A stretch of DNA of 64,000 bases from Saccharum officinarum. Its lineage: Eukaryota > Streptophyta > Magnoliopsida > Poales > Poaceae. Below the pieces are notes generated by a model. That model made no database searches. It was given only the letters and a program-made list of their open reading frames with translations, and had not been told where the DNA came from. Location of the stretch: the NCBI GenBank assembly GCA_020631735.1, contig CM036188.1:14736214-14800213 (forward strand), given 5' to 3'. The translations under genes were made by a program, and so were the position numbers. Shown here in pieces: positions 10,333-21,200 of this stretch (position 1 is the stretch's first letter; each line of letters starts with the position of its first letter).

Positions 10333-13300
10333 TCAACTCATGTTTGAGAAATCAAGAATGTTCAATTCATTCCTTAGCTTGCAAAACCTCTTTTCATCAA
10401 GTGGCTTAGTTAGAATATCGGCAAGTTGATCATCGGTGCCAACACTCTCAACGGCAATATCTCCCTTTTGTTGATGATCTCTAATGAAATGATGTCTTAT
10501 GTCAATATGCTTTGTTCTTCCATGTTGAACCGGGTTTTGTATCATCTTGATTGCACTCTCATTATCACATAGCAATGGCACATTCTTGAAGTTGAGGCCA
10601 TAATCCTTCAAAGTTGATTTCATCCATAGCAATTGTGCACAACAACTCCCCGCACTCACATATTCGGCTTCGGCGGTAGAGATTGCCACACTATTTTGTT
10701 TCTTTGAGGACCATGACACAAGTGATCTTCCAAGTAATTGACATGTGCCACTTGTGCTCTTTCTATTGATCTTGCAACCCCCATAGTCGGAGTCCGAATA
10801 TCCAATCAATTCAAACTTTGACCCCTTGGGATACCATAGTCCAACATCTCTTGTTTGCTTCAAGTACCTCAATATTCTCTTTGTGGCCGTGAGATGACTC
10901 TCTCTAGGTGAGGCTTGATATCTAGCACACATGCAAACACTAAACATGACATCCGGCCTTGATGCGGTGACATAGAGTAGACTTCCAATCAAAGACCGAT
11001 ATTCCTTTTGATTCACCATATTGCCATCAAGATCACTATCCAAATTGCCATTTGTACCCATTGGAGTTGAAATTGGCTTTGCATCTTGCATTCCAAACTT
11101 CTTCAACATGTCCCTTATGTATTTCCCTTGACTCACAAATGTCCCATTCTTCAATTGCTTTACTTGGAGACCAAGGAAGTAGCTAAGTTCACCAATCATA
11201 GACATTTCAAACTCTTTGGCCATCATAGCACCAAATTCTTCACAATAAGCTTGATCGGTTGATCCAAAGATGATGTCATCAACATATATTTGCACTATGA
11301 GTAGATCATTCCTAATCTTCTTGGTGAATAGAGTTGTATCAACCTTGCCCATCTTGAATCCCTTAGAGAGAAGGAAATCCCTTAGCCTCTCATACCATGC
11401 TCTAGGTGCTTGCTTTAAGCCATATAAAGCCTTCTTTAACTTGTACACATGGTTGGGTTTCTTGTCATCTTCAAATCCGGGCGGTTGCTCAACGAATACT
11501 AACTCATTGATGATCCCATTGAGAAATGCACTTTTGACATCCATTTGATATAGTTTGATGTTGTGTGCACAAGCATAAGCCAATAGAATCCTTATTGCCT
11601 CCAATCTTGCCACGGGAGCATATGTCTCATCATAGTCAAGACCTTCAACTTGAGTGTAACCTTGAGCAACTAGTCTTGCTTTGTTTCTCACTACAATGCC
11701 ATCTTGATCTTGCTTATTTTTGAACACCCACTTGGTTCCAATCACATTGTAGTCATTTGGCCTTTCTACCAACTCCCAAACATCATTTCTTGTGAAATTG
11801 TTAAGCTCTTCTTGCATAGCCATGATCCAATCGGCATCCCTCAAAGCTTCTTCTATCTTCTTTGGTTCTATGGTTGACACAAATGATGCATGCTCACAAA
11901 ACATAGCCAATCTTGATCTTGTTTGCACACCACTTCTAATATCACCAATAACACTATCAATGGGGTGATCTCTTGCAACATGTTGTGGTTGGAATACTTG
12001 CACTTGATTGCTTGAGCTTGGTTGATCACTTGATGTATCTCGATGAGAAGAACTAGCACCATGATCTTGCACTTGAGAGTCACTAACTAGCTTGAATGGT
12101 GAATTGAGCACTTGATCTTTATCATCATCTTGAATATCAATTACTTGCTTTGCTCTAATGTCTCCAATGTCCATGTTCTTCATTGCTTCCACTAATAGAG
12201 TTCCACCAATATCATCTAGATTTTCTTCTTCATCTTGTGACCCATTGGTTTCATCAAATTGCACATCATGGACTTCTTCTAGAATGCCACTTGAGTTGTT
12301 CCAAACTCTATAAGCTTTGCTTGTAGTTGAATAACCAAGTAGGAACCCCTCATCACATCTCTTGTCAAACTTTCCTAATCTAGTGCCTTTCTTCAAGATA
12401 TAGCATTTGCAACCAAAAACCCTAAAATAAGAAATATTGGGCTTTCTTCCATGAAGTAGCTCATATGGGGTCTTCTCTAGCAATGGATGACAATATAGTC
12501 TATTGATGTAGTAGCAAGCAGTATTGATTGCTTCATCCCAAAATGATTGACTCACATTGTACTCATAAAGCATTGATCTAGCCATATCAAGCAATGTTCT
12601 ATTCTTCCTCTCAACTAGGCCATTTGATTGTGGAGTGTACTTGGCCGAGAATTGATGTCCAATACCATAATGATCACAAAGTTCTTCAATTCTTGTATTC
12701 TTGAACTCACTTCCATTGTCACTTCTCACTTTCTTGATTCTAATCTCAAACTCATTGTGAACTATAGTGAGAAATGTCTTGAAAGTGTCAAACACTTCAC
12801 TTTTGTCACTAAGAAAGAATACCCATGTGAATCTTGTGAAGTCATCCACTATAACAAAGCCATACTTGTTGCCGCCTATGCTTGTATATGTTGTCGGTCC
12901 AAATAGATCCATGTGCATCAACTCAAATGCTTTGCATGTGCTCATTGTACTCTTCTTTGGATGTGAGCTTCCAACTTGCTTCCCGGCTTGACATGCACTA
13001 CAAAGCTTATTCTTCTCAAATTCAACATCTTTCAAACCATTGACAAGATTGTGAGTTGTAAGCTTCTTCAATTGTTTCATGCCAACATGACCAAGCCTTC
13101 TATGCCAAAGCCAACCCATGCTTGATTTGGAGACTAAGCAAGTTGTCAAAGAAGTTACTCTAGCATTGAAGTCAACTAGGTAGAGATTCTCATATCTAAA
13201 GCCCTTGAATGCCACATTTGAACCATCCACACTAATAACTTCCACATCATCAACCCCAAAGATGCATTTGTAGCCTAGATCACATATTTGTGCCACGGAT

Positions 13301-13533
13301 AGAAGATTGAAATCCAAGCTTTCAACTAGCAACACATTGGAGATACTCATGTCATTTGATATTGCAATCTTGCCCAAGCCAATAACCTTGCCTTTCTTAT
13401 TATTGCCAAATGTGATAGAATCAACACCACTATCATTGTCATTGATTGAGTCAAACATTCTTGATGTACCGGTCATGTGTTGAGTGCACCCACTATCAAT
13501 AATCCAATGCCTTCCTCCGGCTTTGTAATTGAC
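10333..13533 (-). CDS. pol: Ty1-copia pol polyprotein, copy 2
   Basis: Open through its whole length, with the same protease, integrase, reverse transcriptase (YVDDIIFG) and RNase H landmarks as copy 1. Amino-acid differences from copies 1 and 3 near the C terminus are Gly for Arg in DVGLWYP and Val for Ile in GDIAVES. Neither hits a catalytic residue. The gag-pol spacing and TAG placement are unchanged. Confidence 0.92.
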   Translation of the reverse strand, partial: VNYKAGGRHWIIDSGCTQHMTGTSRMFDSINDNDSGVDSITFGNNKKGKVIGLGKIAISNDMSISNVLLVESLDFNLLSVAQICDLGYKCIFGVDDVEVISVDGSNVAFKGFRYENLYLVDFNARVTSLTTCLVSKSSMGWLWHRRLGHVGMKQLKKLTTHNLVNGLKDVEFEKNKLCSACQAGKQVGSSHPKKSTMSTCKAFELMHMDLFGPTTYTSIGGNKYGFVIVDDFTRFTWVFFLSDKSEVFDTFKTFLTIVHNEFEIRIKKVRSDNGSEFKNTRIEELCDHYGIGHQFSAKYTPQSNGLVERKNRTLLDMARSMLYEYNVSQSFWDEAINTACYYINRLYCHPLLEKTPYELLHGRKPNISYFRVFGCKCYILKKGTRLGKFDKRCDEGFLLGYSTTSKAYRVWNNSSGILEEVHDVQFDETNGSQDEEENLDDIGGTLLVEAMKNMDIGDIRAKQVIDIQDDDKDQVLNSPFKLVSDSQVQDHGASSSHRDTSSDQPSSSNQVQVFQPQHVARDHPIDSVIGDIRSGVQTRSRLAMFCEHASFVSTIEPKKIEEALRDADWIMAMQEELNNFTRNDVWELVERPNDYNVIGTKWVFKNKQDQDGIVVRNKARLVAQGYTQVEGLDYDETYAPVARLEAIRILLAYACAHNIKLYQMDVKSAFLNGIINELVFVEQPPGFEDDKKPNHVYKLKKALYGLKQAPRAWYERLRDFLLSKGFKMGKVDTTLFTKKIRNDLLIVQIYVDDIIFGSTDQAYCEEFGAMMAKEFEMSMIGELSYFLGLQVKQLKNGTFVSQGKYIRDMLKKFGMQDAKPISTPMGTNGNLDSDLDGNMVNQKEYRSLIGSLLYVTASRPDVMFSVCMCARYQASPRESHLTATKRILRYLKQTRDVGLWYPKGSKFELIGYSDSDYGGCKINRKSTSGTCQLLGRSLVSWSSKKQNSVAISTAEAEYVSAGSCCAQLLWMKSTLKDYGLNFKNVPLLCDNESAIKMIQNPVQHGRTKHIDIRHHFIRDHQQKGDIAVESVGTDDQLADILTKPLDEKRFCKLRNELNILDFSNMS

Positions 13534-13544
13534 CTACAAGCAAA

Positions 13545-15597
13545 TCAATGAATTTTAGGTACCCATTTTTGTTTGGGTCCTTGTAGGTTAGTAACTAAGC
13601 TCTTTGGTACCCAAATAGCCTTCTTCTTTGGGCCCACAATTGGTGTACCAACAAACTTAGCTTGCATACCCTTCACACCCTTGGTAAGCACATAGCAAGA
13701 ATCAAAAGGTATAGCATTAACAAGGTTCTTGCTTTGGTTCTTTTTATTGCAATTATGCTCTAGGTGCCCAACTTGCTTGCACCTATTGCAAAACCGACCA
13801 TTGCCCTTCACAAAGCTAGGCTTTGGAGTTGCAAAGGCCGACTTGCCTTTCTTGGGGTGTAGCCCAATCCCTCTTTGTTAAGAGAGAACCTTTGGCTACC
13901 CAAGCACTTAAGCAAGCGGGCCTCACCACCATAGGCCTTGCCTAGGGCGTGAGTGAGCTCATCCACCTCTCTCTTGAGAGTCTCATTCTCAACCATTAGT
14001 GAGGCATCACAAGTGAAACCATCACTAATAGTGGAGGTAGAGTTAGTGGTGGTGGATGAAGAGCTACAAGAAGGGTTATCATTTGACATGATGATAGGTT
14101 CATTAAAGGATTCATCAATTATATCACATGTAACACCTATATCACATGATACAACAACCTCCTTCTTTGCTTGTTGCTCGAGTAGCAATGAGTGAGCTTT
14201 TTCAAGCTTGGAATGAGCCTTATCAAGATCCTCATGGTCTTCCACTAGACTCTCATGAGTGGTCTTAAGCTCACTAAGGACTTTCTCAAGTATTGCTACT
14301 TTCATTGAAAGCTTCTTACACTCTTTGTCCTTGGCAATAGCTATGTCTCTAGTTTGTTGCATCAAGTCATATAGTTGTTCTTTAGTTGGTTCATCATCAT
14401 CATTATCATTATCATTATCATTATCACTATCATGAGCATATTCCATTTCACTTTCATCATCACTCTCATCATATAATACCTTAGCTTCTTTAGCCATGAA
14501 GCATGAAGAGGATGAATCAAATAGTGATGGCTTCTTGTTGATAGCAATGGAAGCAAAAGCCTTGTTGGATGATTCTTCTTCTTCTTCATTATCTTCACTT
14601 TCCCAAGTGATCACATAGGCACCATTTTTGCCTTTCTTGAATGTCATCTTGGCCTCTCTCTTCTTCTTCTCAAACTTGTCCTTTTTGTTCTTCTTCTTAT
14701 CATAAGGACATTCCGCTTGAAGGTGCTCGGTGCTATCACAATTGAAGTACTTTCTTTGTTGCTCATTTCTTTTGAAGTTGTCATTTCTCTTCTTAAAGCC
14801 TCTTCTCTTGATGAACATGTGACCCATCTTCTTGACTACAAGAGCAAGTGCCTCATCATCAATTTCAAATTCCCCATCTTCATTGTTGTCTTCTTCTTCA
14901 ATGATGATGGCTTTGCCCTTGGAGGAGGTGGCATTAAATGCTACGGTCTTCTTTTTCTTCTCATCTTCCACCTTCTCCTTGTCATCAACATCTTGATCAT
15001 ATTTGTCATAGGTCAATACTTCACCAAGCAAATCATTAGGCTTCATTGCTTCAAGCCCATCTCTTTGCAACATCATGATCAACATCTTGAATCTTCTAGG
15101 TAAGCTCAATAAGAACTTGTGACAAAAATCTTGATCTTGAGTCTTGTGCCCTAAGCTCTTGAGATCATTGACTATTACTTGCAATCTATGAAACATTTCA
15201 ATGATTGTTTCATCATCCTTTTTCTTGAAGTTCTCAAACTCACTCTTGAGCCCATATAGCTTGGCACTCTTCACAACCTTAGTGCCTTCATATGTCTCAC
15301 TCAACCTTATCCATACTTCACTAGCCAATTCTAAATCCTTGATGCCCTCAAATACTTTTGTGTCAATACCATTGTAAAGTGTATTGAGAGCCATTCTATT
15401 GCATGTTCTATTTGCTCTATCTTCAGCGGTGAGATGATCGGGATCAATGATAGCAAAATCATTCTCGGTGACTTGCAATACTCTCTCATGAATAGAACCA
15501 AGGTACATTGTCATTTTTCTCTTCCAATGAGCAAAAGAACTAACACCATCAAAGAACGGTGGCTTGCCCCAACATGATTGAACACAATTTGAGCCAT
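13545..15597 (-). pseudogene. gag: Ty1-copia gag, copy 2, two homopolymer frameshifts
   Basis: This gag matches copies 1 and 3 except for two single-base losses. The C run near 15566-15570 has four C where the others have five, which disconnects the start MAQIV. The G run near 13854-13857 has four G where the others have five, which cuts off the C-terminal zinc knuckle. Both changes are in homopolymers and pol is intact, so sequencing or consensus error is as likely as real decay. The zinc knuckle with Tyr in place of Cys and the coiled coil are present. The Asp-Asn run is the short form, as in copy 3. Confidence 0.82.
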
Positions 15598-15643
15598 TTT
15601 TCACACCGAAGGATGTTAAGCCTTGATTAAAACGGTGACCACG

Positions 15644-15655
15644 GCTCCGATACCA
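15644..15655 (-). other. Primer binding site, copy 2
   Basis: Minus strand TGGTATCGGAGC, two bases from the LTR, identical to copy 1. Confidence 0.9.
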
Positions 15656-15657
15656 CT

Positions 15658-17917
15658 TGTAAGGTCCTAGATGGCTAGAGGGGGGGTGAATAGCCTATAA
15701 AAAATTCTATAAATATCACTAAGCAAACTTGTTAGAATAACAAATGGCGTAAAGCGAGTTTTGCTTAGCCAAAGGTTGTGATGCAAGCCTCCTATCCACA
15801 AGTCTAGTAGATTAAGATCTCTAGTTCACACAAGAGCTATGTCACTAAAGTTACACTAGAGAACAAGCTAACAACACTACTAGCAAAGCTACTACTAGAG
15901 CTACACAAGATAATCTAGTGAATGTAAATGCAAGAGAGAGGATTGTGATTCTTATACCAACGGTGGAGTGAAGATGTTGCCAATCACCAAGAAGATATAT
16001 AATCAATCAGTATTGACAACAATACAATATGAAGACCAAACACCGGGAGACAAGAGACACAATATTTTTGTTCACCCGGTGTTCACTTGTGCACCGACAA
16101 GCTACGTCACCGGTTGTGTCGACCAACACTTAGATGGTTCCCGGTGTGACCCTCAAGTCACTTGCCCCTCAAGGCACGCCCCGCAAGGCACCGCAAGACG
16201 CCACTCTCAAGTGAGGTAACTCAATGACACGCGGATTCCACTAGAGTTGCTTTTGGCGTCCCGCCGAGGAAAGCACAAGAACCTCTCACAATCAACCGGA
16301 GGTGGCCAAGAACAATCACCTTATCTTGCCAACGCCTCCAACAATCTCCAAGCCGGCTAGGAGCGGTACTCTCCAAGAGTAACAAGAAATCCACCGGCTA
16401 AACCACCCACAAGTGCCACTAGATGCCCTCAAGCTATGCAATGCACTTTGGGATCACTCAATCTCACTTTTGATTTGCAATCAAGCAAGAGAGATGAGTG
16501 GGAGGAGTAGCTCTAACTCAAAGGATGCACAAGAGTGTTAGAAATGCTAAGAGACCACCCCAAGGGCCGGCCAACGAGTATTTATAAGCATCCCAAACAA
16601 ATAGAGCCGTTGCCACTCCACTGACCGTTTTTTTTTCCGGGACGACCGGACGCGCCGGTCGAAACTGACCGGACGCGCTACACCGCGTCCGGTCGCCCTG
16701 CGCCATCCACGTGTCCACCAAATTCAAACGCGACCGTTAGATCCTCCAACGGTCACTGCACGCTAACGGTCAAACGCGATGACCGGACGCGCCGCTCAAC
16801 CGACCGGACGCGCCGGTCGCACAGTACCGCGCGCCCGCGAAGCAACGACCGGACGCGCTCCAGAGAATGACCGGACGCGACAATGCCAGTGTCCGGTCGG
16901 AGTCCAGTAAGCTCCCTTGACGACCGGACGCGTCCGATCATGTGTGACCGGACGCTCACCGCGTCCGATCGACCTTGTGAACTGTTGTTCCCTCAGGGCG
17001 CCTGACCAGACGCGCCGGTCCCGCGAGTGACCGGACGCGCCGGTTGCAAACCCTAGCCCACGCGTCTGTCTGCTCCGCTGTACTGACCGGACACGTCCGG
17101 TCACACCGTGACCGCGTCCGGTGCAGCGTCCGATCACCTCTGTGACCTCCGTTCGCCTCCGTTTCTTTTCCGACTTCCGGCGTAGTGGAAAATAGGCATT
17201 TCATTTCCCCGAAATCGCCTGAATCCCGCGCTCGCACACTCGGCGGGAGGGAGAGAGGAACCCAAACCCCTCTCTACCCACAAACCACAGCGCGACCAAC
17301 GCCACCTTTGCAAATGTGCCAACACCATCAAGTGTACATCTCCATGTGCTTGTGTGTTAGCTTTTTCTCAATCATTTTCAAAGGTTTTCCAGTTAGCTCA
17401 CTAGGCCCTACATGCAATGCACTTCATGAATTCACCTAGTGGCACCCGTGTGTCGAATAACCAATAAGACTTCCCCTCTTAATAGTTCGGCTATCGACCC
17501 TAAACCACTCACACCCTCTATGGTGTCTGAGTGTAAAAAAAATGGCCCTATGGTTATACCTTTGCCTTGAGCCCATTTTGTTTCTCCAAATGATATGATC
17601 CACTTCATATCATCACATGACCGTCTCGATCCATCGACCTTGACTTCACTTGCTCTTCACCGTTGCATCGGTCCATCGGCGCCAAGTCTTGCTCAAGCTT
17701 CACCATTGCATGGTCCTTCGCCTCGAAGCCTCGACTAGCCCTTCACCTTCACAACCGGTCCATCGAGCTAAGCCTCATCTTGGTCTTCACCATTTTAGTC
17801 ATATGAGTCAATGTCATGTCTCATATTCAATGACCACCTTTATCTAAATCATTCACTTAGATACAAAGGTTAGTCCTAGGTTTCATCAATTAGCCAAAAC
17901 CAAACTAGAGACTTTCA
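15658..17917 (-). repeat. 5' LTR of copy 2, complete
   Basis: Plus-strand ends are TGTAAGGTCC and GACTTTCA, 2260 bp. Same TATA box and GACCGGACGCG cluster as copy 1. It agrees with the copy 3 LTR better than with copy 1: both have CTCAAGGCACGCC and CGCCGAGG where copy 1 lacks a base. Confidence 0.88.
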
Positions 17918-18573
17918 ACGGTAAAGCATCGACAGCCCCTGTTGTTGAGGAAGGTGACTGTTGCCAAGAGTGGATTGCCCCTTGCCCATGAGCGAGTGAG
18001 CAATATGCTAGATGGCAAGTTGTAGGTCTATGTCGCTGACATTGGGAGGGTATGAAACCCCACCGCTAGATAGTTGAGGTTGTGGACGTGGCCGCCGCTG
18101 ATTAGTGCATCGATGAGGGCTGGAAGTAGATGTGAAGCCACTGGTATGTAGAGGTGCTTGTTGAAGAAGATGTAGCCAGCTTCTAGCAACCATGCTCTGG
18201 TCGCCGTCTTGTTGATGATGGTGATGGCGACGTCACACAGTTACGCCTCATGCAAGGTTGCTCAGTGGAGTGCGTCGAAGACCAATGCTTTTGTGTTGAT
18301 GTTGGCGAGGTATTTTGGTCATCGAGGCCATGTCACTCGGCTTAGGAGGTATTGCGCCGGCGCTGGTGGTGGAGGCCAGGGACCATGGCTGCTACGCGGA
18401 TAGTCCGGGTGTCCTCGTTGCCAGAGTCAGGGAAGGGAGCCGTGGTGGTGCCGCTGCCCATGCGGCTGGTGCTGGTGTTGCCGCCCATGCGGCCAGTGCT
18501 GGTGGTGCCACACATGCGGCTGGCGCTACTGCCGCTGCCCATGTGCCAGCGTTGGTGCTACCGCCCATGTGGC
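17918..18573. other. Right flank of the Ty1-copia insertion, unassigned (copy of 8309-8962)
   Basis: The same sequence as 8309-8962 with a few single-base indels. On the minus strand, residues like KTATRAWLLEAG faintly recall armadillo-repeat E3 proteins, but stops and poor continuity stop me naming it. No start, stop or splice model holds together. Confidence 0.45.
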
Positions 18574-18945
18574 TGTTGACGGTAATTAACTATCATTTTA
18601 AACCGTCAATATAAGAGGAATAAATGATAAAAAGGATCACCACAGTTAGTTTAGAGGTTTAAACAAAAAAATTCTACGAGTTTTGGTGATTCTGTTTTTC
18701 AGGGGCTAAGCTGCTTAATACAGAATTGATCCTCCTTCCAAGAGAAGAAACCGAAGCAATCGGCCTAATCTCCATATCACGGATGCGGATAGGGATTCTA
18801 GAAGACCTAAACCGACTCCACGAGGCGACACGAGCCAACCCGCCGCCAGGTGGGGCCGACCGGCCCTAGGGCTAGGCCAACTGGCCCTCCCTGCGCCGCC
18901 TCGGCTCCTTCTCTTGCAAGCTACCTATACCGCCTCTAAGGATGC
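18574..18945 (+). repeat. 5' part of a Ty3-gypsy-like LTR, truncated
   Basis: Begins TGTTGACGGTAATT and contains CTACGAGTTTTGGTGATTCTG and a GGGGCCGACCGGCCCTAGGG stretch. The start and the CACGAGTTTTGGTG-like motif resemble the start of the solo LTR at 41172-42816 read on its minus strand. It runs into DUF4220-like coding sequence near 18950, so the rest of the LTR is missing. The end is approximate. Confidence 0.45.
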
Positions 18946-18959
18946 ATCTAAATCCCACG

Positions 18960-19125
18960 CCAAGAGGTCATCACGTTGTGGAAGCTTGCAGCCCTGAGAG
19001 CCCATGGTTTCTGGGCGAACTTGAGGATGCCGGCGACGAACAGCAGGATCGCAGCCTGGAGCAACCTCTTGTCGCCGCCCGACCACGACTTGCAGAACAC
19101 GTACACGGCAATGGGGCCGAAGTTT
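18960..19125 (-). pseudogene. Fragment of a second DUF4220 gene
   Basis: The minus strand encodes VYVFCKSWSGGDKRLLQAA and then FVAGILKFAQKPWALRAASF, a characteristic internal piece of grass DUF4220 membrane proteins. It is equivalent to the LYVFCTSWSVSGGDKKLLQA piece of the neighbouring gene (about 22210-22100) but clearly diverged from it. It lies just beyond the 3' end of that gene. The arrangement suggests remains of a tandem DUF4220 cluster. No start or other domains remain. Confidence 0.7.
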
Positions 19126-19977
19126 ATTATGCTGCATTACAAGAGCAGAAGGAAAAAAAAAGAATACAGATGGGTAAGACGGACGCATGGTGGCTTTCTC
19201 ACACGACAGCAATGGTGATCTCTCTGTCAACATGTATGCCGCCTTGGGGTTCAGAAGCTGAATCGCTTGCGTCAGATTCAATTTGGATTTCTTCTCCATG
19301 GGGAGTAGTAGGCTCGGGTCTCTGGAACCTATCAGCAAAGGTCTCCATTCCCATTTCCGACCAGAGGTGCCAAACATAGGTGAGGAACTCAATGCCATCA
19401 CCCATGGCCTTGGCATGCAAGTAACCCATGCATCTGCCAGCGGAGTAGCACAGCATCTCCACCCATACTCCTTGGATTAGCAACCACCTCTCCTTGTCAT
19501 CCAGCAGCTGATCCATCAGATCTTCAGCAAGCTCGCACGCCTTCAGGATCCATGGCCCCAAGCTGTTTCTATCCAGCGAGGTAGATTTCGCCGCGCAAAG
19601 GATACGCCGTGCAATGCACCCTTCTGGTGATGTGGTTAAGCTGTCGTCGTCATCGACGATAATATGCTTGAGCATGATCTCCATGTCATCGCTGGTGTTG
19701 GTGAAGAGAGCTTGCCTGCTGCCGGGCAAGAGCATATCCGGTCGAACGAGGAGCAGGTAGATCATGTAGTTGGATATCATCTTGCTGTGCCGAAACCGAT
19801 GGGTAGCAGAGCCTTCAACCGAGGTTGTTACCTTGGGGTGGTGTATACAGAGTTCGGTGGCAACATGCCAGACCAGGACGCTGTGGTCGAACGGTAACAT
19901 GCCAGACCAGGACGCTGTGACATAGGTGAGGAACATGTATGCTTGCTGATGGCCCATTGTCCCCTGAGATTGTTGAA

Positions 19978-20502
19978 CACTACTAAAAAAAAATATTTTG
20001 CGAAGCGTTTTGAAAAAGGCCTTGGAGGCGGGCAGAATTTCCAACCGTCCCGGTTAATGCCTCGGATTAACCGAGGCGGGTATTTTTTATTAACCGAGGC
20101 GGTCACAGTCAACCGCCTCGCAAAATCAATTTACCGAGGCGGTTAAAAAGCAACCGCCTCCTAAAATCAATTAACCGAGGCGGGTCTTATAAGTGGCCCG
20201 CCTGGGAAAATCAGGTCATTTTCAGAGGCGGGCCTCTTAAAATGGCCCGCCTTGGTTAATATGGCCGAGGTCCAAGAGGCCCAGATGAGGCCCAATAGGC
20301 GCGACAGGTATAAAACCGTGACTTAGGGTTTCAATCCCTCATCTGTCCCACTCCTCTCCGTCCGCTCCCTCCGTCTCCCTCTCGAGTGGCGCCCTCTCTC
20401 CCACCGTGAAGTGCCCGAGCAAGTGGCGAGCTGCTGGCCACGCCTCCGTCTTCCACCCTCCCTTCCCTGCCACCTCCTCCTCCCTCTCTCCCTCTCTCTC
20501 TC

Positions 20503-20545
<43 letters not shown>

Positions 20546-21200
20546 GGCGGATCCGGCGCTCCTCGGGCGGCGCGAGAGAGGAGGGCCGGCGCCACCGAGG
20601 CCGGATCTGGTGGCGGGATGGCCTGATCCGGCGCCGGGGTGGCCGGATCCGGCGAGCGACGACGACGGCTGCACTCTTCTCCGACGGGATCTAGGCCGGC
20701 AGCACTCTTCTTTGATGATGGCATGGTGGATCCAGTTGGCGTCCTCGGATCCGGCGGCGCGGTGCGGGTGCGGCCTCGGCGGCGACAACAGCGGGGCGGG
20801 CCGACCCCCTCCTCCAGCGCCAGGCAGCGGGTGGCGGGTAGAGGCGCAGCAGCAATGGAGACCGGATCCGGTGACGAGGGCCTTGCAGCGGCTCCCTGGA
20901 GCTGGATCTGCCCTCCCCCTTCCCCTCCCGCGAGCAGGTGCCTAGATCTGGTGGCGGGTGCCCGGATCCGGTGAGCTACGGCCGCGGCAGCGTGTGGATG
21001 GGCTCGGCTGGCCCATGGATGAGCTCGCCGGGCTTATCCACATACTTTTCTTTTTTTTGTTTTTTATTCGATTTTCCGAAGCAAGCAGCAAACCGCCTCG
21101 GAAAAGGTCACATTAACTGTGACCTTTGATATGAGGCGGTTGCAAAAACCGTCTCGGTAAACCCTTTTTGCCTGCCTCGGTTAAAAATATTGTAGTAGTG
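19978..21200. mobile_element. Non-autonomous CACTA (En/Spm) element, 1223 bp, TSD GAA
   Basis: Starts CACTACTAAAAAAAAATATTTT and ends AATATTGTAGTAGTG, a CACTA terminal inverted repeat. It is flanked by GAA at 19975-19977 and 21201-21203, the 3-bp duplication typical of the superfamily. Subterminal regions hold repeated ACCGAGGCGG / CCGCCTCGG motifs in both orientations (20050-20270 and 21105-21180). No transposase is present. The interior (20340-21050) is very GC-rich with many GGATCCGG words, preceded by a TATA-like GTATAAAACCG (about 20308) and AGGGTTTCAATCCC. It may be captured host DNA. The long GC-rich frames inside look compositional, so I annotate no gene. Confidence 0.9.
20490..20542. 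repeat. CT microsatellite inside the small CACTA element
   Basis: Nearly pure CT run interrupted by TTCCTTT, in the pyrimidine-rich leader-like part of the element. The equivalent run is at about 54520-54576 in copy 3. Confidence 0.9.

Larger units (their letters stand above)
9298..17917 (-). mobile_element. SIRE/Maximus-type Ty1-copia retrotransposon, copy 2 (3' LTR lost in gap)
   Basis: Same element as copy 1: internal 3' region (9298-10332), pol, gag, PBS, 5' LTR (15658-17917). Right flank ACGGTAAAGCATCG is the same junction as copies 1 and 3. It differs from copy 1 by a few substitutions, a shorter Asp-Asn tract in gag, and several single-base indels in homopolymers. The interval 9298-10332 has no ORF of note; it is the 3' untranslated part. 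Confidence 0.88.

Noticed and set aside
17918..18573. U-box/armadillo-repeat gene on the minus strand
   Set aside because: Only a few residues (RAWLLEAG) resemble the family; stops interrupt and the neighbouring repeat signature is missing.
20339..20974. Several overlapping 100-180 codon frames on both strands
   Set aside because: Composition effect of the GC-rich interior of the small CACTA; low-complexity Arg/Ser/Pro products and a CT microsatellite translated as Ser-Leu runs.
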